Positions 52,437 through 60,618 of a stretch of DNA of 64,000 nucleotides are shown piece after piece. Positions within the stretch are counted from its first letter, which is position 1, and each line of letters opens with the position of its first letter. Source of the DNA: Streptomyces vinaceus (GTDB lineage: Bacteria > Actinomycetota > Actinomycetes > Streptomycetales > Streptomycetaceae); NCBI RefSeq assembly GCF_008704935.1, contig NZ_CP023692.1, forward strand, positions 6,111,001 to 6,175,000, given 5' to 3'. The notes below the pieces were generated by a model, which saw only the letters and a program-made list of their open reading frames with translations, had not been told where the DNA came from and searched no databases. Both the position numbers and the translations under genes were made by a program.

Positions 52437-53043
52437 CCGCACCGGTGCCATGCATGCCGTGTCACCGGTCGAGCCGCTGACCCTGAAGATCCTGGTCGCG
52501 GGCGGCTTCGGGGTGGGCAAGACCACCCTGGTCAGTGCGGTCAGCGAGATCAGACCGCTGCGGACCGAAGAACTGCTGTCGGAGCCGGGCATCGGCATCG
52601 ACGACACGGGGGGAGTGGAGGGCAAGAGCACCACCACCGTGGCGATGGACTTCGGCCGCATCACGCTGCGCGAGGACCTGGTGCTGTACCTCTTCGGCAC
52701 GCCCGGACAGGACCGCTTCTGGTTCCTGTGGGACGAGCTGGCCCAGGGCGCCCTCGGCGCCGTGGTCCTCGCCGACACCCGCCGCCTCGCCGACTGCTTC
52801 GCCGCCGTCGACTACTTCGAGCGGCGGGGGATCCCGTTCACGGTCGCCGTCAACTGCTTCGACGGCGCCGAACGGCACCCGGTGGTGACCGTGCGGGAGG
52901 CGCTCGACCTCGATCCCGAGGTGCCGGTGCTGCTGTGCGACGCCCGGGACCGGGAGTCCGTCAAGGACGTCCTGGTGGGGGTCGTGGAACACGCGATGTC
53001 GCTGGCGCGGGCCCGGCGCCGGAGCCTGACCGCGGGGGGCTGA
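52417..53043 (+). CDS. cvnD: Conservon small GTPase CvnD
   Basis: 208 aa, Ras-like ATP/GTP-binding protein. G1 loop GGFGVGKTTLV (residues 29-39), TTVAMDFGRI (switch), LFGTPGQDRFWFLWDEL (G3 with Pro-Gly-Gln), and VNCFDGA in place of the usual NKxD G4 motif. The CvnABCD assembly is compared to a membrane heterotrimeric G-protein module and influences development and antibiotic output in S. coelicolor. A terminator hairpin follows at 53063-53098. Confidence 0.94.
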   Translation: MAFGRSSRTGAMHAVSPVEPLTLKILVAGGFGVGKTTLVSAVSEIRPLRTEELLSEPGIGIDDTGGVEGKSTTTVAMDFGRITLREDLVLYLFGTPGQDRFWFLWDELAQGALGAVVLADTRRLADCFAAVDYFERRGIPFTVAVNCFDGAERHPVVTVREALDLDPEVPVLLCDARDRESVKDVLVGVVEHAMSLARARRRSLTAGG

Positions 53044-53062
53044 GGCACCCGCCCCACAGGAG

Positions 53063-53098
53063 GCGGCCCGTACCCCCGCCGACTGGGGTACGGGCCGC
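53063..53098 (+). terminator. Conservon terminator, 14-bp stem
   Basis: GCGGCCCGTACCCC (53063-53076) pairs perfectly with GGGGTACGGGCCGC (53085-53098), loop of 8 bases, 20 bp after cvnD. Confidence 0.85.
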
Positions 53099-53301
53099 GG
53101 CTCTCATGGGGGGTCGGAGGGCCTCGGCCGGGCGTCGTACGCGGCGGGAGGCTGTGGAGCGAGTGTGAACCCGCCTCCGGGGGCCGTCAAGCGTTCCGAC
53201 AACAGCCCCTGTTCAGGATCCGCGCCCGCCCGCGGCCGTCACGCGGGCGTGGCCGCGGCCGTCACACGACGACCCGCCTCACCGCACCGCGAGGGCCCGC
53301 C

Positions 53302-54492
53302 TCACCGCACCGCGACGACGGCCGATCCGTGCCCGAACAGCCCCTGGTTCGCGGTGATCCCCGCCCGCGCCCCCGGCACCTGCCGGTCCCCGGCCGTGCC
53401 CCGCAGCTGCCAGGTCAGCTCGCACACCTGGGCGATGGCCTGCGCCGGCACCGCCTCCCCGAAGGAGGCCAGCCCACCGCTGGTGTTCACCGGCACCCGG
53501 CCGCCGAGCGCCGTCGCGCCCTCCCGCACCAGCTTGGCCCCCTCGCCCTCGGCGCACAGGCCGATGTCCTCGTACCACTCCAGCTCCAAGGCGGTGGACA
53601 GGTCGTACACCTCGGCGAGCGAGAGGTCCCCGGGCCCGAGCCCGGCCTCCTCGTACGCCGCCCGCGCGATCGACGCCCGGAACGAGCCCGGCGCCGGCCG
53701 GACGGCGGTCACCGAGTCCGTGGCGATGTCCGGCAGGTCGAGGACCGTACGGGGGTACGTCGGCGTCACCGTCGACACCGCCCGGATCCGCACCGGGTCG
53801 GCGACGCCGCGCGAGCGCGCGAAGTCCATGCTGCTCAGGACCAGGGCCGCGCCCCCGTCCGAGGTGGCGCAGATGTCGAGCAGCCGCAGCGGATCGGCGA
53901 CGACCGCCGAGTCCGCGACCTCCTCGGCCGTGACCGGCTTGCGGTAGCGGGCGAGCGGATTGAGCGCGCCGGCCGCGGCGTTCTTGACCTTGACCTGTGC
54001 GAAGTCCTCCAGCGTGTCCCCGTACACGGCCATCCGGCGGCGCGCGTAGAGGCCGAAGTACGCCGGGTTCGTGGCGCCCAGTACGCGAAAGCGCAGCCAG
54101 TCCGGATCGTCCGGCCGGTCCCCGCCCGCCGGGGCGAAGAACCCCTTGGGCGCCGCGTCCGCGCCGACCACCAGGACGACGTCGGCCAGCCCGGCCAGGA
54201 TCTGCGCCCGCGCCGCCCCGATGGCCTGCGCTCCGGAGGCGCAGGCCGCGTACACGCTGGTCACCCGCGCGCCCTGCCAGCCGAGCGCCTGGGCGAAGGT
54301 CGCCCCGGCCACGTACCCGGGGTACCCCGAGCGCACGGTGTCGGCGCCGACGATCGACCGGACGTCGGACCACTCCAGCCCGGCGTCGGCGAGCGCGGTG
54401 CGGGCCGCGGCCCGTCCGTACTCGACGAAGCTGCGGCCCCACTTGCCCCAGGGGTGCATGCCCGCCCCGAGGACGGCGATGTCGGCGCTCAC
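53302..54492 (-). CDS. Thiolase-like protein (lipid-transfer/Ltp2-like)
   Basis: 396 aa, thiolase superfamily. The nucleophile-site cysteine C84 (VYAACASGAQAIG) is present. The usual C-terminal GHPxGATG histidine motif is replaced by GGLASFGEAVPAQAI, while a late His sits in NQGLFGHGSAVV. Together with the coupled DUF35 gene this resembles Ltp2-type aldolases of steroid side-chain degradation or SCP-x thiolases more than biosynthetic thiolases. GTG at 54492 overlaps the DUF35 stop (GTGA). Probably controlled from the TGACG-N3-CGTCA site upstream of DUF35. Confidence 0.87.
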   Translation of the reverse strand: MSADIAVLGAGMHPWGKWGRSFVEYGRAAARTALADAGLEWSDVRSIVGADTVRSGYPGYVAGATFAQALGWQGARVTSVYAACASGAQAIGAARAQILAGLADVVLVVGADAAPKGFFAPAGGDRPDDPDWLRFRVLGATNPAYFGLYARRRMAVYGDTLEDFAQVKVKNAAAGALNPLARYRKPVTAEEVADSAVVADPLRLLDICATSDGGAALVLSSMDFARSRGVADPVRIRAVSTVTPTYPRTVLDLPDIATDSVTAVRPAPGSFRASIARAAYEEAGLGPGDLSLAEVYDLSTALELEWYEDIGLCAEGEGAKLVREGATALGGRVPVNTSGGLASFGEAVPAQAIAQVCELTWQLRGTAGDRQVPGARAGITANQGLFGHGSAVVAVR

Positions 54493-54953
54493 GCGGAGCC
54501 TCCCGTCGGCCGGAACCGCCAGGTGGTCCACACGGTTCCGGTGTCGGGGTCCTCGTTCAGCACGCCGCCGACCACCTCGACCTCCGCCCCGACCGCCAGA
54601 TCGGCGACCGTGACCCCGGGGACCGTCTGCCCGAGCACGACCATCCCCTCGGCCTCCAGCTCCACCGCGACCAGGGTGTACGGCTCCCAGGGCGCCTCCG
54701 GGTCGGACACGTACGGCGCGGGCGGCCGGTAGCGCCCGTCGGTGTAGGACCACACCCGGCCGCGCGGGGACAGCGGCACCTCGGCGAGGAGGCCGTCGCC
54801 GGGGCAGTGCGGATTGCGGCAGTACGCGTCCTCGCGCGGGAAGAACACCGCGGCGCAGGCGGAACACCGGGTGCCGAGCAGCCGGAAGCCGGCGCCGTCC
54901 GGCCCGTCCTCGGTGAACCACCCGCTGACGACGGGGGTGCGTGTGCGTTCCAA
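54489..54953 (-). CDS. DUF35 Zn-ribbon/OB-fold protein
   Basis: 154 aa. N-terminal zinc ribbon with C30, C33, C45 and C50 (GTRCSACAAVFFPREDAYCRNPHC), then an OB fold (GRVWSYTDGRYRPPAPYV... PYTLVAVELEAEGMVVLGQTVPGVTVADLAVGAEVEVV). DUF35 proteins partner thiolase-like enzymes and acyl-CoA hydratases (ChsH2, Ltp2), often channelling CoA substrates. The TTG start at 54953 follows AGGGAGGGTCCC. The operator palindrome lies 23 bp upstream. Confidence 0.9.
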   Translation of the reverse strand: MERTRTPVVSGWFTEDGPDGAGFRLLGTRCSACAAVFFPREDAYCRNPHCPGDGLLAEVPLSPRGRVWSYTDGRYRPPAPYVSDPEAPWEPYTLVAVELEAEGMVVLGQTVPGVTVADLAVGAEVEVVGGVLNEDPDTGTVWTTWRFRPTGGSA

Positions 54954-54975
54954 GGGACCCTCCCTGGGCAGTCAT

Positions 54976-54990
54976 CTGACGATGCGTCAG
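54976..54990. promoter_or_regulatory. CTGACG-ATG-CGTCAG operator (copy 2)
   Basis: Perfect 15-bp palindrome 23 bp upstream of the DUF35 start, containing the same TGACG-N3-CGTCA core as 20414-20426. It overlaps the stop codon of the upstream Mpo1-like gene. Form and location fit a TetR-family repressor. Confidence 0.65.
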
Positions 54991-55364
54991 GTTCCCTCGG
55001 AGTCTGCCACGGGCGCGCGGCCCTGGCACGGGTTCTCGGCGAGCCACTTCTGCGCGGTCTCGGCAAGCTCCGCGTCCCGCCCGGCCAGCATCATCCGGAT
55101 CATCTGCGCGTCCCCGCGCAGCGACCAGGCGGGGTGGCCGAAGGTGGCCGGGTTGTTCCCCTCGATCAGGAAGTGCGCGGGCCAGGCGGTGCCGTACCCG
55201 ATCACGGGGAGCGCGGCGAGGAACCGCTTGCGGCCGCGCGCCAGCCCGTACGCGGTGAGGGCCAGGCCGGTCAGGGTGCCGCAGAGGTGGATCCAGCGGG
55301 TGGCGGCGCGGGAGTGCTGGGCGACGTAGTAGGGCCAGAACTCCTCGTACGTGGAGAAAGTCAT
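54987..55364 (-). CDS. DUF962/Mpo1-like protein
   Basis: 125 aa. Family pattern FWPYYVAQHSRAATRWIHLCGTLTGLALTAYGL, with conserved histidines of the Mpo1 dioxygenase group (HSRAATRWIHLCGT; AWPAHFLIEGNNPATFGHPAWSLRGD). Yeast Mpo1 is an Fe(II) dioxygenase that shortens 2-hydroxy fatty acids by alpha-oxidation. Two membrane helices. It sits directly upstream of the DUF35-thiolase operon, which fits lipid turnover; the bacterial role is inferred. Confidence 0.88.
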   Translation of the reverse strand: MTFSTYEEFWPYYVAQHSRAATRWIHLCGTLTGLALTAYGLARGRKRFLAALPVIGYGTAWPAHFLIEGNNPATFGHPAWSLRGDAQMIRMMLAGRDAELAETAQKWLAENPCQGRAPVADSEGT

Positions 55365-55436
55365 GCGGGCACGGTACTCACGGCCTCAGGAGGGCAACAG
55401 GGACCGCGAGGACGGCGGTTGGCATACGATCACGGC

Positions 55437-55949
55437 ATGCCGGCACAGCAGAGGGACTCACACTGCTCCACCTGCGGATCGCTGTTCGACACGACCGCCT
55501 GGCCCCGTACGTGCGCCTCCTGCGGGGCCGTCACGTACCGCAATCCGCTCCCGGTGGCCGTCGCGCTGCTCCCCGTCGAGGACGAGGCGGGCACCGGGCT
55601 GGTGGTGATCACCCGCACCATCGAGCCCGCCCTCGGGGGCATCGCCCTGCCCGGCGGCTTCATGGACTTCGGCGAGGACTGGCGCGACGCGGTCGTACGC
55701 GAACTGCGCGAGGAGACGGGCATCCACGCCCCCGCCTCCGACGTCCTCCTGGCCGACGCCATGAGCTCCCCGGCGGGCCACCTGCTGCTCTTCGGACTGC
55801 TGCCGCAGCGCCCCACCGCCTCCCTCCCGCCGTCGGCCCCGACCGACGAGACCACCGGCTGGCACGTCCTGCGCACCCCGACCGAGCTGGCGTTCCCCCT
55901 CCACACCCGAGCCACGGCTGCCTGGTTCGCGGGCCGCTACCCCGCCTGA
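55437..55949 (+). CDS. Nudix hydrolase with N-terminal zinc ribbon
   Basis: 170 aa. A CxxC-x12-CxxC zinc ribbon (C10, C13, C26, C29) precedes the Nudix fold. The Nudix box GGFMDFGEDWRDAVVRELREETGI spans about 73-96 with the catalytic REEL-type REETG. Zinc ribbon plus Nudix is the layout of NudC/NADH pyrophosphatase-like and related ADP-ribose hydrolases; the NudC SQPWPFPxS motif is absent. The substrate is probably a nucleotide sugar or dinucleotide. ATG at 55437, convergent with the GH31 gene. Confidence 0.9.
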   Translation: MPAQQRDSHCSTCGSLFDTTAWPRTCASCGAVTYRNPLPVAVALLPVEDEAGTGLVVITRTIEPALGGIALPGGFMDFGEDWRDAVVRELREETGIHAPASDVLLADAMSSPAGHLLLFGLLPQRPTASLPPSAPTDETTGWHVLRTPTELAFPLHTRATAAWFAGRYPA

Positions 55950-55953
55950 GGGC

Positions 55954-58341
55954 TCACGCCCCTCGGGCGCGGACGAACTCCGCCGGCGTCAGACCCCTTA
56001 CCTCCACCCCCTCCACGGGCTCACCGGCCTCGTCCTCCACCACCACCGCGTCCTGCACCCACCGCACCGCGTACCGCTCGACCTCCCCCGCCTCGAACCC
56101 CGGCCCCGGATCCCGGATCACCACCCCGCCGCCCGCGCGCCCCCGCGCCGGAGCCCACGCCTCCAACGCCACCCCGCCCCCGGCGGAGCGCACCGGCAGC
56201 ACCGCCCCCGCCCGCGCCAGCACCGGGATCCGGCCCTGCGGGGCGTCCAGCAGGATCTGCCCGGGGCCTTCGTACGCCGTCCCCGTCGCCGTGTCGTACC
56301 ACCGCCCCCTCGGCAGCCGCACCGCCCGCCGGTCCGCCCCGCACTCCAGCACCGGCGCCACCAGCAGCGCGTCGCCGAGCAGGAACGCGTCCTCGCAGTC
56401 CCGCAGCGCCCGGTCCTCCGGCGCGCCCCACCACAACGGCCGCACGTACGGCGCCCCCGTCCGCCGCGCCAGCTGGGCCAGCGTCAGGAAGTACGGCCGC
56501 AACCGCTCCCGCTCCGCCAGCACCTCCCGCGCCCGCTCCGCCACCTCAGGCCCGAACTCCCACGGCTCCCGCCGCCCGGCCCAGATCGCCGAATGCGTCC
56601 GGAACAGCGGCAGGTACGAACCGAGTTGCAGCCACCGCAGATACAACTCCGGCGACGGCGAGCCCCCGAAACCGCCCACGTCCGGCCCCGAGTACGGCAC
56701 CCCGCACAGACCGAGCCCCAACACCAGCGCCAGCGAGGCCCGCAGCCCCTCCCAGCCCGTCTCCACGTCCCCCGACCACGTGCCCCCGTACCTCTGCATC
56801 CCCGCCCATCCCGACCGGGAGAACAGGAACGGCCGCTCGGCCGGCCGCAGCCGCACCAGCCCCTCCCACCCCGCCCGCGCCATCCCGAGCGCGTACACGT
56901 TGTGCGCGGCCCGGTGGTCCCCGCCCGCCCCGTCCATCGCGTGCCGCGCCGAGCGCGGCAGGGTCATGTCCCCGAACGGAGCGAAGGACACCGGTTCGTT
57001 CATGTCGTGCCACACCCCGGCGAAGCCCTGCTCCAGCCGCTCCGCGTACAGGCCGCCCCACCAGGTGCGCACCGCCGGATCCGTGAAGTCCGGGTAGGCG
57101 CACTCACCGGGCCAGACCTCGCCGCGCACCTCCTGCCCCAGAGCGTCCCGTACGAAAGCCCCGCCCGCCCCCACCGCCAGCCCCGACGCGTGCACGGCGT
57201 CGCCCGCCTTCACCGCCGGGTCGACGATGGACACCAGCCGTACGCCCTGATCCGCCAGCTCCCGCGCCAGCCCCGGCAGGTCCGGGAACCGCTCCGCGTC
57301 CACCGTGAAGACACGGTGCTCGTCGTAGTGGTCGATGTCCAGGTGCACGGCCGACAGCGGCAGCCCGCGCGCCGTGTAGCCCGCCACCACCCTGCGCACC
57401 TCCTGCGCGCTCCCGAACCCCCACTTCGCGTGCTGGTAGCCGAGCGCCCACTCGGGCGGTACGGCGGCCCCGCCGGTCAGCCCCGACCAGCCCTGCAGCA
57501 CCCGGGCCGGCGTCCCCACCAGTACCCAGCACCGCAGCGGCCCGCCCTCCATGCGCAGCTCGCTCGCCCCCGGCCGGTCCGCCCCGGAGCCGGCGCCCTC
57601 CTCGCCCTCGCGCAGCGCCACCCGCCCGTCCCAGGAGTTGTCGTGGAACACCAGGTGCGTCCCCGCGTCCGCGACCACCATCTGCACCGGCATCGTGATG
57701 TACAGCGGATCGTCGCCCGGCCCGAACCCGCCCTTGGGATCCGTGTTCCACAGCCGGTACACCCCGTCGCGCAGCCGCGGCCCGCCGGCCCGCCCGCCCA
57801 GCCCGAAGAACCGCGCGTCCGCCGGCACCTCGGACCGCTGGAGCCACCGCGCCTCGACGGGCTCCCCGGCCACCGGCTCGGCCGGCTCCCACCAGCGCGG
57901 CGGCAGCTCCCGGCGCAGCACCGTCCCGCCCGGCGTACGGACCTCGATCGCCCCGTGCCGGGAGACCGCCACCGTCACCCGCTCCGAGACCACCCGCCAG
58001 CCGCCGCCCGTGTCCGGCTCCAGCACGGCCCGCGGATCGGGCTCCGGCCCGCTGCCCACCAGTGCGTACGACGGCGTCGGCCCGGCCCCGTCCCAGCCCC
58101 AGAACACCGCGCCGCCGGCCGTGACCCGTACGAGCAGCTCCGAGCGGGCGAACCTCAGCACGCCGCCGCCCGGCCGCGGCTCCGTACCGCTCAGCAGACC
58201 CGGCACGCGGGCCCGCTCCGCGCCCCGGCGCGGGAGCCCCAGCGCGTCCGCGCGCCGGTGGCGCCAGGCCGAGCGCCACGCGCGCCGCCCGCGCTCCGTA
58301 CCGATTTCCATCACCGCACGCACCAGATCGCGACCGTTCAT
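55954..58341 (-). CDS. Glycoside hydrolase family 31 (alpha-glucosidase-like)
   Basis: 795 aa, no signal peptide, so intracellular. N-terminal beta-sandwich, then the GH31 barrel: PPEWALGYQHAKWGFGSAQEVRRVVAGYTARGLPLSAVHLDIDHY, nucleophile D446 in GVWHDMNEPVSF, acid/base D525 in GTWSGDVETGW, then CGVPYSGPDVGGFGG and SYLPLFRTHSA. The distal C-terminal domains are beta-rich. Most such enzymes release alpha-glucose from oligosaccharides. ATG 58341 is preferred to GTG 58350 for ribosome-binding-site spacing. Divergent from acetoacetyl-CoA synthetase. Confidence 0.93.
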   Translation of the reverse strand: MNGRDLVRAVMEIGTERGRRAWRSAWRHRRADALGLPRRGAERARVPGLLSGTEPRPGGGVLRFARSELLVRVTAGGAVFWGWDGAGPTPSYALVGSGPEPDPRAVLEPDTGGGWRVVSERVTVAVSRHGAIEVRTPGGTVLRRELPPRWWEPAEPVAGEPVEARWLQRSEVPADARFFGLGGRAGGPRLRDGVYRLWNTDPKGGFGPGDDPLYITMPVQMVVADAGTHLVFHDNSWDGRVALREGEEGAGSGADRPGASELRMEGGPLRCWVLVGTPARVLQGWSGLTGGAAVPPEWALGYQHAKWGFGSAQEVRRVVAGYTARGLPLSAVHLDIDHYDEHRVFTVDAERFPDLPGLARELADQGVRLVSIVDPAVKAGDAVHASGLAVGAGGAFVRDALGQEVRGEVWPGECAYPDFTDPAVRTWWGGLYAERLEQGFAGVWHDMNEPVSFAPFGDMTLPRSARHAMDGAGGDHRAAHNVYALGMARAGWEGLVRLRPAERPFLFSRSGWAGMQRYGGTWSGDVETGWEGLRASLALVLGLGLCGVPYSGPDVGGFGGSPSPELYLRWLQLGSYLPLFRTHSAIWAGRREPWEFGPEVAERAREVLAERERLRPYFLTLAQLARRTGAPYVRPLWWGAPEDRALRDCEDAFLLGDALLVAPVLECGADRRAVRLPRGRWYDTATGTAYEGPGQILLDAPQGRIPVLARAGAVLPVRSAGGGVALEAWAPARGRAGGGVVIRDPGPGFEAGEVERYAVRWVQDAVVVEDEAGEPVEGVEVRGLTPAEFVRARGA

Positions 58342-58549
58342 GCTGCTCACCCTGCCACCGGCCGCCCGGCGAGCGGGCGGCGTTCAACTTCCGTTCACTC
58401 GTCCAAGAGGCCCCTGGTGCGGAGGTGGATCACATGGCATGGTCCCTGTGAGCCGCCGCGCACACCCACCGCGCGACGGCGCCGTACGCACGCCACGCAC
58501 ACATCACGCACACGACGCGCGAGCCGCAGACTTGACCGGGAGCCGACCC

Positions 58550-60532
58550 ATGACCTCAGCCACCCCGCCGGAACCCCTCTGGTCCCCGGGCCCCGACCGG
58601 ATCGCCGCGGCCCGCATCACCGCCTTCCAGGCCTGGGCTGCGGAGCGGTTCGGAGCCCCCGCGGACGGCGGCTACCCCGCACTGCACAGCTGGTCAGTCG
58701 ACGAACTCGACACCTTCTGGCAGGCCGTCGCCGAGTGGTTCGACGTACGGTTCACCACCCCGTACGAGTCCGTCCTCGCCGACCGCTCCATGCCGGGCGC
58801 GCGCTGGTTCCCGGGCGCCACCCTCAACTACGCCGAGCACGCCCTGCGCGCGGCCGAGGACCCGGCGCGCGCGGACGACGCCGCGCTCCTGTACGTGGAC
58901 GAGACCCATGAGGCCACCCCGGTCACCTGGGCCGAGCTCCGCCGCCAGGTCGGCGCACTCGCCGCCGAGCTGCGCGCCCTCGGCGTACGCCCCGGAGACC
59001 GGGTGAGCGGCTACCTCCCCAACATCCCCGAGGCGGTCACCGCGCTCCTGGCCACCGCCGCCGTCGGCGCCGTGTGGACCTCCTGCGCGCCCGACTTCGG
59101 CGCCCGCAGCGTCCTCGACCGCTTCCAGCAGGTCGAGCCCGTGGTCCTGTTCACCGTCGACGGCTACCGCTACGGCGGCAAGGAACACGACCGCCGCGAC
59201 ACCGTCGCCGAGCTGCGCGCCGAGCTCCCCTCGCTGCGGGCCGTCGTCCACATCCCCCTGCTCGGCACGCCGGCCCCCGAGTCCGCCGTCGCCTGGTCGG
59301 ACCTGGTCTCCGGCTCCGCCGAGCCGGTCTTCGAGCCGGTCCCGTTCGACCACCCGCTCTGGGTGCTCTACTCCTCCGGTACGACGGGCCTGCCCAAGGC
59401 GATCGTCCAGTCGCAGGGCGGCATCCTCCTGGAGCACCTGAAGCAGCTCGGCCTGCACTGCGACCTCGGCCCCGAGGACCGGTTCTTCTGGTACACCTCC
59501 ACCGGCTGGATGATGTGGAACTTCCTCGTCTCCGGCCTGCTCACCGGAACCACGGTCGTCCTGTACGACGGCAGCCCCGGCTACCCCGACACCGCGGCCC
59601 AGTGGCGCATCGCCGAGCGGACCGGGGCCACCCTGTACGGGACCTCCGCCGCGTACGTCATGGCCTGCCGCAAGGCGGAGGTCCACCCCGGCCGGGACTT
59701 CGACCTCTCCGCCGTGAAGTGCGTGGCCACCACGGGCTCGCCGCTGCCCCCCGACGGCTTCCGCTGGCTGCACGACGAGGTGGCCGAGGACCTCTGGATC
59801 GCCTCCGTCAGCGGCGGCACCGACGTCTGCAGCTGCTTCGCCGGCGCCGTCCCCACGCTCCCCGTCCACATCGGCGAACTCCAGGCGGCCTGCCTCGGGA
59901 CCGACCTCCAGTCCTGGGACCCGTCCGGAAAACCGCTCACCGGGGAGGTCGGCGAGCTCGTCGTCACCAACCCGATGCCCTCCATGCCGATCCGCTTCTG
60001 GAACGACCCGGACGGCAGCCGCTACCGCGACAGCTACTTCGAGATGTTCCCCGGCGTCTGGCGCCACGGGGACTGGATCACGATCACCGACCACGGCTCC
60101 GTCGTCATCCACGGCCGCTCCGACTCCACCCTCAACCGGCAGGGCGTCCGGATGGGCTCCGCGGACATCTACGAGGCCGTCGAACGCCTCCCCGAGATCA
60201 AGGAATCCCTGGTCATCGGCCTGGAGGAGCCGAACGGCGGCTACTGGATGCCCCTGTTCGTCCACCTCGCGCCCGGCGCCACCCTCGACGACGACCTCCG
60301 CGGCCGCATCAAGGCGACGATCCGCGAGGAGCTCTCCCCGCGCCACGTCCCCGACGAGGTCATCGAGGTCGCGGGCATTCCGCACACCCTGACGGGCAAG
60401 CGCATCGAGGTCCCGGTCAAGCGCCTCCTCCAGGGCACGCCCATGGCGAAGGCCGTCAACCCGGGCTCGGTCGACAACCTCGACCTCCTGCACTTCTACG
60501 AGGAGCTGGCCCGCACCCGCACCCGCGACTGA
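58550..60532 (+). CDS. Acetoacetyl-CoA synthetase
   Basis: 660 aa, ANL adenylating enzyme. Matches the acetoacetate-CoA ligase pattern: N-terminal MTSATPPEPLWSPGPDRI with ACAD-type W residues, P-loop LYSSGTTGLPKAIVQSQGGILLEHLKQ, WYTSTGWMMWNFLVSGLL, SGGTDVCSCFAG, the hinge DHGSVVIHGRSDSTLNRQGVRMGSADIYEAVE and the C-terminal catalytic lysine region HTLTGKRIEVPVKRLL. Activates acetoacetate for central metabolism or PHB/lipid use. The frame is open far upstream; ATG at 58550 fits the family N-terminus. Confidence 0.94.
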   Translation: MTSATPPEPLWSPGPDRIAAARITAFQAWAAERFGAPADGGYPALHSWSVDELDTFWQAVAEWFDVRFTTPYESVLADRSMPGARWFPGATLNYAEHALRAAEDPARADDAALLYVDETHEATPVTWAELRRQVGALAAELRALGVRPGDRVSGYLPNIPEAVTALLATAAVGAVWTSCAPDFGARSVLDRFQQVEPVVLFTVDGYRYGGKEHDRRDTVAELRAELPSLRAVVHIPLLGTPAPESAVAWSDLVSGSAEPVFEPVPFDHPLWVLYSSGTTGLPKAIVQSQGGILLEHLKQLGLHCDLGPEDRFFWYTSTGWMMWNFLVSGLLTGTTVVLYDGSPGYPDTAAQWRIAERTGATLYGTSAAYVMACRKAEVHPGRDFDLSAVKCVATTGSPLPPDGFRWLHDEVAEDLWIASVSGGTDVCSCFAGAVPTLPVHIGELQAACLGTDLQSWDPSGKPLTGEVGELVVTNPMPSMPIRFWNDPDGSRYRDSYFEMFPGVWRHGDWITITDHGSVVIHGRSDSTLNRQGVRMGSADIYEAVERLPEIKESLVIGLEEPNGGYWMPLFVHLAPGATLDDDLRGRIKATIREELSPRHVPDEVIEVAGIPHTLTGKRIEVPVKRLLQGTPMAKAVNPGSVDNLDLLHFYEELARTRTRD

Positions 60533-60618
60533 GGTCGGCGAGGTCACTGTCAGTGGCGATGGTTACCGTGAGTGAGCAGTCGATCGCGTCTGCGTCACCG
60601 CACCACTCAGGGGGAACC

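Noticed and set aside
53302..60532. Secondary-metabolite cluster (thiolase, CoA ligase, glycosidase)
   Set aside because: No polyketide, peptide or terpene synthase is present; the genes read as separate metabolic functions with mixed orientation.
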